A DNA stretch of 64,000 bases from positions 744,001 through 808,000 of the forward strand of contig NZ_CP014545.1 of assembly GCF_001586275.1 (NCBI RefSeq), read 5' to 3'. Source of the DNA: Sphingorhabdus sp. M41. GTDB lineage: Bacteria; Pseudomonadota; Alphaproteobacteria; Sphingomonadales; Sphingomonadaceae. The notes below the pieces were generated by a model that was not told where the DNA came from, did no database searches, and saw only the letters and a program-made list of their open reading frames with translations. Every line of letters begins with the position of its first letter. Within the stretch, counting starts at the first letter, position 1. Below are positions 46,153 to 53,450 of this stretch, piece by piece. Both the position numbers and the translations under genes were made by a program.

Positions 46153-47334
46153 TTAACTGTCTCTGGCCAAAACCATCCCGCCCTGTACCAGAATTGCTCC
46201 CATCCCGAACATCAGTATCAGCAACCAGATCAATCCGCCGATGAAGGGGATCATGCCCAGCGCCAGGATCAGGAGTATCGCCATCGCTGACCAGAGCAGG
46301 CGGGCTCCCGTGGTTGGCAGCGGCGCATCATCTGCCGGCTTCCTGATGATCCGGCGGCCCTGCATGCCGATAAAATAGGCCGATGCAGCAACCCCGACCG
46401 GCGTGAAGGCAAACAGCATCGCCGCGATCAGCATCGCCAGTGGTGCGCCGACGATTGTTACAAAAAGCATGAACAGGGTGAACGGTAGGACGAATGTCGC
46501 TAGAAACCCTACGCCCAGCGACAACAGGGGCTTCTGCCTGATCAACTGCGCGGACTTGTTCATTAGTCCCGGCAATATCAAGGCAATGACCACCACCAGC
46601 AGCATGATACCCAGCACCGCGGCTATCGCAAAGCCGGCAAAAAATGCCGCGCTGCCTTTGCCCCAGCGTTCGAAATCATCATGTTCGTTCGCGGGCAATA
46701 TGCTGCGAGTTCCGACAATGACAGCGCCGGGGGAAATCTCGATTTCTTCGCCGCGATATTGCAGGTCGCCGCCGAGTCGCGCCTTCGGGCCGAGCTCGAT
46801 CTTGTCGCCCATTAGCTTGACATTGCCCTCAACGGCCGAATTCAGGATGATCCGGCTGGCCGCGACCCTGAGCTCTTTCTGGATCGGTGCATTGATCGTC
46901 ACTTCCCCGCCGGAAACAATCGCGGAGCCGGCTACCTGCAATGCGGGATGCAGCGTCACCATCCCGCCCGCTGCGAGCACATCGTCGTTCACCGAACCGC
47001 TGCGCAGGTCCAGATCCCCGCCTGCCGCGATGATATCGTCCACCTTGATGTCCCTGATATCAACTTCGCCGCCGGCCAGGATCAGATGATCGGCGGTCGT
47101 CGCATCGACCCGGATAGTGTCGCCCGCTGCAAATATGTCATCGTCCGAACTGGCCTTGATCCTGATCTCGTTGCCGGCAAAGAAGGCCATGTCGAGAAGG
47201 CTGGCTTCGGCTCTTACCATTTCTCCGGTCTCGGATGTAATCTGGGACACGGCACGCGTCGTCAAAAACATGGCCAACAGAACAAGGGCGATCGCCAATA
47301 TGGTCTTGAACAGCAATCCATATCTGATGGTCAT
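46153..47334 (-). CDS. Membrane protein with a beta-helix (polymer-forming-like) domain
   Basis: This 393-residue protein starts at ATG 47334, where residue 1 precedes the helix YGLLFKTILAIALVLLAMFL. Next comes a repeating right-handed beta-helix-like domain of about 170 residues (GNEIRIKASSDDDIFAAGD, DTIRVDATTADHLILAGG, VDDIIAAGGDLDLRSG, NDDVLAAGG), resembling polymer-forming cytoskeletal (bactofilin-like) repeats. Four further membrane helices follow (for example VLGIMLLVVVIALILPGLM). The mixed layout, an external beta helix plus an integral membrane part, fits the DUF8173-type group. The function is not known. No neighbour suggests a pathway. Confidence 0.8.
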   Translation of the reverse strand: MTIRYGLLFKTILAIALVLLAMFLTTRAVSQITSETGEMVRAEASLLDMAFFAGNEIRIKASSDDDIFAAGDTIRVDATTADHLILAGGEVDIRDIKVDDIIAAGGDLDLRSGSVNDDVLAAGGMVTLHPALQVAGSAIVSGGEVTINAPIQKELRVAASRIILNSAVEGNVKLMGDKIELGPKARLGGDLQYRGEEIEISPGAVIVGTRSILPANEHDDFERWGKGSAAFFAGFAIAAVLGIMLLVVVIALILPGLMNKSAQLIRQKPLLSLGVGFLATFVLPFTLFMLFVTIVGAPLAMLIAAMLFAFTPVGVAASAYFIGMQGRRIIRKPADDAPLPTTGARLLWSAMAILLILALGMIPFIGGLIWLLILMFGMGAILVQGGMVLARDS

Positions 47335-47611
47335 GACGGCTTCCTTCCGATTTCCCATCAGGGCGTTCGTGCAATATCAGCCCCGACGGACACTATTGTG
47401 GAACGACAGGCCGAAGCCCGTCGCCGTTTCGCAATTCCGGAAGCTATGAAAGGGACCGCAGGTTGACCAGTCCGGTAATCTACCTAGCGGAAGGGATCTT
47501 CGATTCTGGATGCCGCTCTGTCACGAATTATTGTGGCAGCTGGAGAATTCATAGCGTGGCCCCGCCGAATTTTCAGTTGCATTTAGGACGGCATTGCCGT
47601 ACAAATCCTGC

Positions 47612-47962
47612 ATGGATAAAGCGCCGGTCCATACCGTCGTCGCAACGCTCGCTTTTCAGAAGAGGGCCAAGGCCCTCGGGGTTAGTGAGGCTGAACTTAA
47701 TGCGATCTACGATTTGTATCAGTCCAATCCCGGCTTCGGCAAGGTCGAGCCCCGCACCGGCGGTTTGCGCAAGGGGCGCGTCGCGAAGGCGGCGACGGGA
47801 AAGAGTGGCGGCTATCGGGTGTTCAGTTTTTTCGCTGACGCTGCCAATCCGGTGTTCCTGCTCTGGATGATCGACAAGACCGACGATGACAGTCTGACCG
47901 GCGAACAGAAAAATGCTTTCAAGGCAGCCCTTGCAAAGCTCAAGAAGGAATTGAGAAAATGA
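47612..47962 (+). CDS. RelE/HigB-type toxin
   Basis: This toxin of about 116 residues has the typical family text: LAFQKRAKALGVSEAEL, VEPRTGGLRKGRVAKA, then KSGGYRVFSFFAD and FLLWMIDKTDDDSLTGE. These toxins cleave mRNA on ribosomes. ATG at 47612 is conservative; a TTG at 47594 has a better ribosome site (agga) and would add six residues. It comes before its antitoxin and overlaps it by four bases, the reverse of the ParDE order nearby. This order is usual for HigBA-type pairs. No mutation that would inactivate it is visible. Confidence 0.85.
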   Translation: MDKAPVHTVVATLAFQKRAKALGVSEAELNAIYDLYQSNPGFGKVEPRTGGLRKGRVAKAATGKSGGYRVFSFFADAANPVFLLWMIDKTDDDSLTGEQKNAFKAALAKLKKELRK

Positions 47963-48246
47963 AGGACGAAGATTTCATCGGCATCATGAACGGTATCGAA
48001 GATGCGACGGCCTTTGTGCAGGGCAAGCATTCTCGCGCACAAGTGGTGGCTGGGCCGGATATCAAGGCGCTGAGAAAGCGTATCAAGATGACCCAGGCGG
48101 TGTTTGCAAAAACCTATCGCCTGCCACTCGGAACGGTCAAGGACTGGGAGCAGGGAAGGCGTCAGCCCGATGCTCCGGCGCGCGCCTTGCTCGCCGTGAT
48201 CGAAGATGATCCCGAGGCGGTGCAAAAGGCGCTGGCAGCAAGCTGA
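47959..48246 (+). CDS. Helix-turn-helix antitoxin (HigA-like)
   Basis: This 95-residue partner of the preceding toxin has an N-terminal polar part, then a HTH_XRE domain, KALRKRIKMTQAVFAKTYRL, and VKDWEQGRRQPDAPARALL. It should bind operator DNA upstream of the toxin gene and neutralise the toxin. Overlap by ATGA makes its synthesis coupled. The acidic DFIGIMNGIEDATAF leader may contact the toxin. It is convergent with map. Confidence 0.87.
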   Translation: MKDEDFIGIMNGIEDATAFVQGKHSRAQVVAGPDIKALRKRIKMTQAVFAKTYRLPLGTVKDWEQGRRQPDAPARALLAVIEDDPEAVQKALAAS

Positions 48247-48256
48247 TTACCCCCAC

Positions 48257-49081
48257 TCAATAAGGCGGGCAATCCAGCCCAGCCGCACTCTTCGTAAATA
48301 TCTCGTTCCCGTCCTCGGTAATCCCGATACTATGCTCGAACTGCGCGGTCAGTGACCGGTCGCGGGTGACGGCTGTCCAGCCGTCATCCAGCATCTTGCA
48401 GGCATATTTGCCGATATTGATCATCGGCTCGATGGTGAAGAACATGCCGGGGCGCAGTTCCGGGCCGGTGCCGGGGCGGCCGGCGTGGACGACTTCGGGG
48501 GCGTCGTGGAACATCTGGCCCAGACCATGGCCGCAGAAATCGCGGACCACCGAATAGCGATTGGCTTCGGCGTGGCTCTGGATCGCGTGGGCGACATCGC
48601 CCATCCGGTTGCCCGGTTTCGCCTGCTCGATGCCCAGCATCAGACATTCATAGGTGACCTGGACCAGCTTGCTCGCCTTGATCGGGGTCTTGCCGACCAG
48701 ATACATGCGACTGGTATCGCCGTGCCAGCCATCGACGATCACGGTGACGTCGATATTGACGATATCGCCCTCGGCGAGCTTCTTGTCGCCGGGGATGCCG
48801 TGGCAGACGACATGGTTGATCGAGGTGCAGCAGCTGTGGGTGAAACCGCGATAGCCAAGCGTTGCCGGGACCGCGCCAGCGGCAAAAGCCTGCTGCCGGA
48901 CCATATCGTCGAGCGCGCCGGTGGTCACGCCGGGGACGACATGCGGCACCAGCGAGTCAAGTATCTCGGCGGCCAGCCGGCCGGCCTTGCGCATGCCTGC
49001 AAAGCCTTCCGGCCCGTGCAATTTGATCGCGCCGGTGCGGGAGGATGGAGTGGTGTCTTCTACGGTCATATAGTCTGTCAT
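48257..49081 (-). CDS. map: Methionine aminopeptidase type I
   Basis: Map removes the initiator Met from new proteins. This 274-residue enzyme shows the metal-binding residues Asp, Asp, His, Glu and Glu in VNIDVTVIVDGWHGDTSRMY, the FCGHGLGQMFHD His and the FTIEPMINIG and TAQFEHSIGI Glu residues. The Cys-rich THSCCTSINHVVCHGIP stretch is typical for type I. Start is ATG at 49081, or ATG 49069 if only MTVEDTT is kept. The gene is a solitary housekeeping gene on the minus strand. Confidence 0.95.
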   Translation of the reverse strand: MTDYMTVEDTTPSSRTGAIKLHGPEGFAGMRKAGRLAAEILDSLVPHVVPGVTTGALDDMVRQQAFAAGAVPATLGYRGFTHSCCTSINHVVCHGIPGDKKLAEGDIVNIDVTVIVDGWHGDTSRMYLVGKTPIKASKLVQVTYECLMLGIEQAKPGNRMGDVAHAIQSHAEANRYSVVRDFCGHGLGQMFHDAPEVVHAGRPGTGPELRPGMFFTIEPMINIGKYACKMLDDGWTAVTRDRSLTAQFEHSIGITEDGNEIFTKSAAGLDCPPY

Positions 49082-49192
49082 GCCGCCTATATAACGATGG
49101 AATCGTCAATATGCGAGACCTGCCGCGCATATGTTTGCGGTTATTTAATATAAATTTGCTAAGTGGCAGTCTTTGAAGGGCCCGTCGAAGCC

Positions 49193-50944
49193 ATGCTGAC
49201 GAAGTTGAAGATAATCCTGATACTGGCTGCCTTGCTGCTCGGCTCGGCGCAGACGGTCGTGCGGTTTGAATCGCTGATCACGCCGGAACTGCAGCCGCTC
49301 AGCCTGATCGCTTACACGGTGCTGCTCGGCCTCTGTCTGGTCGGCATTTTCAGCGCCGCCTTCATTCCGGTCGCGGCCATCCGCTGGAGCTTCGCGCTGC
49401 TCATATCGCTGGCCGGGATCATGGTCGAAACCTACCAGAGCTCGGTCGCGGACGATATGCCCTATGACGCCTTCATCAGCATGATCAATGCATCCGGGTC
49501 GCTGCACGAGGCCTGGGGCCAATATGCCGGCGCGATCATGATTGGCGGGGTGCAGGCGCTGTTGCTGTTTTTCGGCATCGGACTGAGCATCCACCATGTC
49601 ACCAAAAAACACAGCAAGAAGCTGATCGCCGCGCCGCTGCTGATCCTGTTCGTGCTGGCCGGGGTCCTGTTCATCCGGGGCGGCGATGGCGCGCGCGGCC
49701 TGCCGGCGAGCTATACCGGCGCCGCCTATGCGATGCTCTACGGCTATGAGCGCTCCACCGAAGTCATCGCGCCGCGCGAACCGGTGAGGCTGCCGGTGGT
49801 CACGCCGCGGAACGGCGATGGCGATATCGTGATGCTGGTCGATGAAAGCATCTCCGGCCAATATCTCGATATCAACAGCGACCGGGGCGTTTACAGCGGC
49901 CTGATGGCACCGAAAAACGGCGTCACCGCGCATAATTTCGGGCTGGCGTCGTCGATCGCCCATTGCAGCGCAGCGGTCAACATGACCTTGCGCCACGGCG
50001 GCACGCGGGACGATTATGTCCGGATCAACGGCAGCATGCCGTCGATCTGGGCCTATGCCAAAAGGGCAGGGATGGAGACCGTCTATATCGACGTGCCCCG
50101 GACCAACCGGATATTCAACAATCTGATGAACGAGTCCGAAATGAAGGACGTCGACCAGTGGATCGAGTTTGACGATGTCCCGATCCAGCGCCGCGACCAT
50201 GCCGCCGCCGATACGCTGGCCGGATTCCTGAATGACGGCAAAAGACAGTTCATCTATCTGCAGAAGATCGGCGCGCATTTTCCGATCCACGACAAATATC
50301 CGGATGAATATATGCGCTACAGGCCGGCGCTGCCGCGCGGCCGGTTTCTCAACATTTCCGATACCGGCGACCGCGCTGGTTTTTCCGGTTCCCGGATGAG
50401 CTGGGTCACCTATCGCAACGCCTATCGCAACACCTTGATATGGAATGTCGGTGCTTTCTTCGACCGGCTGCTGGGCCAGGCCGATCTGGCGGGCTCGACG
50501 ATCATCTACACCTCCGACCACGGCCAGAATCTGCACGAGCGCGGCGGCACCGGTGTCGTCACCCATTGCTCGCCCGATCCCAAGCCGGAAGAGGGGCTGG
50601 TGCCGCTGGTCGTGCTCGATAGGCCGCAAGCCGCCGGCCAGCCCGGCGCGATCGACTGGGACGCGGCCATCGCCAAGGGCAGAAACCGGTCCAGCCATTT
50701 CCAGATATTCCCGACCGTGCTGGAGATGATGGGCTATGAACCGAAAGCGGTGCAGGCCATTTACGGCGCTGATCTGCTGACCGCCAACACCGCGCCATTC
50801 GGCTTCAATTACCAGTTCAACGCCCGCCTCGGCCGCGCGCCCAGCTGGAAAGAGATCAGGCTCGACGAAATCGCCTGGCCCCCGGCCAGCGATTTCCAGC
50901 CTCCGGCCAAGCCGGGGCCGAAGCAAAAGATCGCGGTGCGATAA
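49193..50944 (+). CDS. Membrane sulfatase-fold transferase (phosphoethanolamine transferase-like)
   Basis: This 583-residue protein starts at ATG 49193; a GTG at 49163 lacks a ribosome site. It has five N-terminal membrane helices within the first 175 residues, for example LSLIAYTVLLGLCLVGIFSA and GAIMIGGVQALLLFFGIGL. A periplasmic alkaline-phosphatase-fold domain follows, with IVMLVDESISGQYL as first metal site and IIYTSDHGQNLHERG as second. The usual Thr nucleophile position of EptA-like enzymes (CGTAT) reads HCSAAVNMT here, so Ser may act. It most likely modifies lipid A or another glycolipid. Substrate not determined. Confidence 0.85.
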   Translation: MLTKLKIILILAALLLGSAQTVVRFESLITPELQPLSLIAYTVLLGLCLVGIFSAAFIPVAAIRWSFALLISLAGIMVETYQSSVADDMPYDAFISMINASGSLHEAWGQYAGAIMIGGVQALLLFFGIGLSIHHVTKKHSKKLIAAPLLILFVLAGVLFIRGGDGARGLPASYTGAAYAMLYGYERSTEVIAPREPVRLPVVTPRNGDGDIVMLVDESISGQYLDINSDRGVYSGLMAPKNGVTAHNFGLASSIAHCSAAVNMTLRHGGTRDDYVRINGSMPSIWAYAKRAGMETVYIDVPRTNRIFNNLMNESEMKDVDQWIEFDDVPIQRRDHAAADTLAGFLNDGKRQFIYLQKIGAHFPIHDKYPDEYMRYRPALPRGRFLNISDTGDRAGFSGSRMSWVTYRNAYRNTLIWNVGAFFDRLLGQADLAGSTIIYTSDHGQNLHERGGTGVVTHCSPDPKPEEGLVPLVVLDRPQAAGQPGAIDWDAAIAKGRNRSSHFQIFPTVLEMMGYEPKAVQAIYGADLLTANTAPFGFNYQFNARLGRAPSWKEIRLDEIAWPPASDFQPPAKPGPKQKIAVR

Positions 50945-50993
50945 GCTTCTCTCCCCATTGCAGAAATATGTTTTATCGCTGTATAGGCATGGC

Positions 50994-51752
50994 ATGAGCA
51001 AAGAAAAAATCTGGACCGCCGCGCTGATCGTGATCGGCGACGAAATCCTCTCCGGCCGCACCCAGGACAAGAATATCGCGCAGGTCGCCAGCTGGCTCAA
51101 CGTCCAGGGCATTCGCCTCGCCGAGGTCCGCGTGGTCGCCGACGACATGGACCATATTGCCGAAGCGGTGAACATATTGCGCGCCCGCAACGACTATCTG
51201 TTCACCACCGGCGGCATCGGCCCGACCCATGACGATATTACCGTCGACGCGATATCCAGGGCGCTCGGCGTCGATGTCGTGATCCACCCCGCGGCCCGCG
51301 CCATCCTCGAGAAATATTACGCCACCCGCGGCGGCCTCAACGAGGGCCGGCTGCGCATGGCCCGCGTGCCCGAAGGCGCCGAGCTGATCGAGAACCGCAT
51401 GTCCGGCGCGCCCGGCATCCGCATCGCCAATCTGTTCCTGATGGCCGGCGTCCCCCATATCACCGCCGGCATGCTCGACGCGCTCACCGGCACGCTCGAG
51501 GGCGGTGCGCCACTGCTCAGCGTCACGCTCGGCGCCTGGGCCCCGGAAAGCGAGATTGCCGAAGTGCTGCGCGCGGCGGAAAAGGCCCACGACAGCTGCG
51601 TCATCGGCAGCTACCCCTTCTTCCGCGACGGCACCGTCGGCGCCAATTTCGTCGTCCGCTCGACCGAGCCGCACGAACTGGAGACGTGCCGCGCCGCGCT
51701 GAAGGCCGGGCTCGAGGAAGCCGGCTACGAGGTTACGGATGGCGGGATTTAG
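50994..51752 (+). CDS. MoaB/Mog-like domain protein (CinA N-terminal type)
   Basis: This 252-residue protein has the MoCF_biosynth domain. It begins AALIVIGDEILSGRTQDKN, the CinA N-terminal hallmark, then TTGGIGPTHDDITVDAI with the molybdopterin-binding GGxGP-T-D motif. The C-terminal nicotinamide-nucleotide amidase domain of full CinA is absent, which is common among alphaproteobacteria. The protein could hydrolyse ADP-ribose or bind molybdopterin (family inference). The start ATG 50994 has agg upstream. It is followed by a run of palindromic repeats. Confidence 0.88.
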   Translation: MSKEKIWTAALIVIGDEILSGRTQDKNIAQVASWLNVQGIRLAEVRVVADDMDHIAEAVNILRARNDYLFTTGGIGPTHDDITVDAISRALGVDVVIHPAARAILEKYYATRGGLNEGRLRMARVPEGAELIENRMSGAPGIRIANLFLMAGVPHITAGMLDALTGTLEGGAPLLSVTLGAWAPESEIAEVLRAAEKAHDSCVIGSYPFFRDGTVGANFVVRSTEPHELETCRAALKAGLEEAGYEVTDGGI

Positions 51753-51781
51753 CGCGGGCTTTGCGCGGACTGACCGAGCTG

Positions 51782-51852
51782 CCGTTCGCACTGAGCCTGT
51801 CGAAGTGCACCTATCGGGGTGAGTTGTCCTTCGACAGGCTCAGGACGAACGG
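51782..51852. repeat. Palindromic repeat 1 of a six-element cluster
   Basis: The arms ccgttcgcactgagcctgtc (start) and gacaggctcaggacgaacgg (end) are inverted with a centre of about 15 bases. Same family as 5239-5309 and 52788-52858. Confidence 0.88.
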
Positions 51853-51869
51853 TGTGGCCACCCCAACCT

Positions 51870-51968
51870 CGTCATCCTGAACTCGGCTACCTTGCGGTGG
51901 CCTTCGGCTCAGGACCCCTTGAGATTGCGCGCTGCCGATGGAGGTCCTGAAACAAGTTCAGGATGACG
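51870..51968. repeat. Palindromic repeat 2 (CGTCATCCTGAAC family, long left arm)
   Basis: This 99-bp element has a left arm with the extra block taccttgcggtggccttcgg, and a right arm that is the plain ggtcctgaaacaagttcagg. Its centre ccccttgagattgcg is shared with the element at 52670-52768, in which the extra block is in the other arm. Confidence 0.88.
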
Positions 51969-51981
51969 AGTGCGCCCTAAT

Positions 51982-52053
51982 CCGTTCGTGTCGAGCGAAG
52001 TCGAGACACCCTAGCGCGCCCAGCCGCCTCTCGACTTCGCTCGAGACGAACGG
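51982..52053. repeat. Palindromic repeat 3 (TCGAGCGAAGTCGAGAC family)
   Basis: The arms ccgttcgtgtcgagcgaagt and acttcgctcgagacgaacgg are near-perfect inverted copies around about 20 bases. The centre differs from repeat 1, so this is a related but distinct family. Confidence 0.85.
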
Positions 52054-52132
52054 CATCCCCCCTATGTAACATCCCGGATAGCCCGCCCCGCCCATTTCCC
52101 CGAAACAGCGGCGAAACCGCAAGGAGATGATC

Positions 52133-52525
52133 ATGCCCAGCCTTCCCTTTGACGATGCCGAGATCGAGCAGATGATCCTGCGGCTCAACGCGGTCATGGC
52201 CAAGGAAGAGACCGATATCCCCAATCCCGGCGGCAACGCCCCCGACGACGAGGTCGCCGCGATGCTGCAGGAGACCCGCGGCGATCTCAGCCGCGACGAG
52301 CTCAGCCAGGAAATCGAGAGCATGAACGACGAGCAGCAGGATGCGCTGGTCGCCCTGTTCTGGATCGGCCGCGGCGATTCAGAGCCGGAAGAATGGGAAG
52401 CCACCAAGATACTCGCCCGCGAGCAGCATGTCGGCCCGGTCAGCAATTATCTGCTCGGCCAGCCGGAAGTCGGCGAATTTCTCGCCGAGGGTCTGGACAA
52501 GATGCTGCAATTTGGCGTGGATTGA
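52133..52525 (+). CDS. DUF3775 family protein
   Basis: This is a 130-residue acidic, soluble protein. Start ATG 52133 is six bases after aaggag; the ATG at 52127 overlaps that site. The whole length matches DUF3775: PLPFDDAEIEQMILRL-like N-terminus (residues 2-18), SIESMNDEQQDALVALFWIG-like centre and a closing VSNYLLGQPEVGEFLAEGLD. The family is common in alphaproteobacteria with no known function. Its pI and size suggest a cytosolic adaptor. It sits within the six-element repeat cluster, three repeats on each side. Confidence 0.85.
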   Translation: MPSLPFDDAEIEQMILRLNAVMAKEETDIPNPGGNAPDDEVAAMLQETRGDLSRDELSQEIESMNDEQQDALVALFWIGRGDSEPEEWEATKILAREQHVGPVSNYLLGQPEVGEFLAEGLDKMLQFGVD

Positions 52526-52543
52526 CGGGGCGGCGGGACACGC

Positions 52544-52628
52544 TGTGCTCCGCACTTGATGCGGAGCCCCGCGCGTTCAGGAACCACCGGTGCCCGCGGC
52601 CAGAGTTCCGCGTCAAGCGCGGAGCACA
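52544..52628. repeat. Palindromic repeat 4 (TGTGCTCCGCACTTGATG family)
   Basis: The arms tgtgctccgcacttgatgcg and cgcgtcaagcgcggagcaca are inverted around a GC-rich centre. A one-armed copy is at 990-1014. Confidence 0.85.
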
Positions 52629-52669
52629 TGGAGTTAAACACAACTTCGTCATCCTCAGCCACCACAACT

Positions 52670-52768
52670 CGTCATCCTGAACTAGTTTCAGGACCCCTTG
52701 AGATTGCGCTCTGCCGCCCGAGGTCCTGTGCCGAAGGCCACCGCAAGGTAAACGAGTTCAGGATGACG
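52670..52768. repeat. Palindromic repeat 5 (CGTCATCCTGAAC family, long right arm)
   Basis: This 99-bp element has a short left arm (cgtcatcctgaactagtttc) and a right arm that holds the inverted extra block ccgaaggccaccgcaaggta. A truncated extra copy of its start (cgtcatcctcagcc) lies at about 52647. Confidence 0.88.
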
Positions 52769-52787
52769 AGGGAACGCACCCCACACC

Positions 52788-52858
52788 CCGTTCGTCCTGA
52801 GCTTGTCGAAGGACACTTCTCGTCAACAGACGCACTTCGACAAGCTCAGTGCGAACGG
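52788..52858. repeat. Palindromic repeat 6 (CCGTTCGTCCTGAGC family)
   Basis: The arms ccgttcgtcctgagcttgtc and gacaagctcagtgcgaacgg are inverted around about 30 bases. It ends the cluster, some 90 bases before the small membrane-protein gene. Confidence 0.88.
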
Positions 52859-52951
52859 TTTACGGCAGTCGGAGTCTTTTTGACGCTGGTCCAGGAGGCA
52901 ATCAAGGCCGTGCCGGGCATATTCCGCCATCAGGACCGGGAGATTTGACCA

Positions 52952-53230
52952 ATGACCGCAAGAATATTCCTCGCCGCCTATCTGCTGTCGGTCTTCCTTG
53001 CCGATATCACGCTCCAGTGGATCGGCAGGATGCACTACCCCAAATCCTGGGATCTGCTTTTGGCCTTCTACGGATTTCCGCAGATGGTGGTGGCTGGCCT
53101 GCTGCAGCGATATTTGGAAAGCCCGCTGCTAAGCAGCTTCGTGGCGCTGATAGCGATAGCGGCGCTGGTTGTGCTTCTGTCTTATGCTTATCGGAAATTT
53201 GGTCGGGGATTGTTGCAGCGGTCACCGTAA
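52952..53230 (+). CDS. Small membrane protein of unknown function
   Basis: This 92-residue protein has three hydrophobic stretches: IFLAAYLLSVFLADITLQWI, LLLAFYGFPQMVVAGLL and LSSFVALIAIAALVVLLSYA, with a basic RKFGRGLLQR tail. The family is not recognised. The ribosome site is weak, so the exact start (ATG 52952) is not certain. It lies between the repeat cluster and the AT-rich island and is followed by a hairpin terminator. It is likely an inner-membrane protein. Confidence 0.65.
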   Translation: MTARIFLAAYLLSVFLADITLQWIGRMHYPKSWDLLLAFYGFPQMVVAGLLQRYLESPLLSSFVALIAIAALVVLLSYAYRKFGRGLLQRSP

Positions 53231-53255
53231 TTGTAAGCGAGTCATGAAGGTAGTT

Positions 53256-53273
53256 CACCGGCGAAGGCCGGTG
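53256..53273 (+). terminator. Hairpin after the small membrane-protein gene
   Basis: A seven-base perfect stem, caccggc / gccggtg, has a gaag loop and lies 25 bases after the stop. It is also a common sphingomonad intergenic hairpin. No T-run. Confidence 0.6.
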
Positions 53274-53450
53274 CCCAGAACAGTCCTGTCCGATCGGCAA
53301 TTAGTGCATTTAGTAAACTGTCACCGTAATCCCAGTCCGGTTTGTTTTAGCTGTGTAGAACGGTGTATCAGAGGGGGGAGTTTGTAGAAACTGGGATAAT
53401 TCTGTTGTGGCTGTCTAAAACATGTACAAAAAGAGCAATGTATATTGAGG

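Noticed and set aside
51782-52858. Possible CRISPR array
   Set aside because: Repeats belong to four different palindromic families with unequal spacing, and there are no cas genes.
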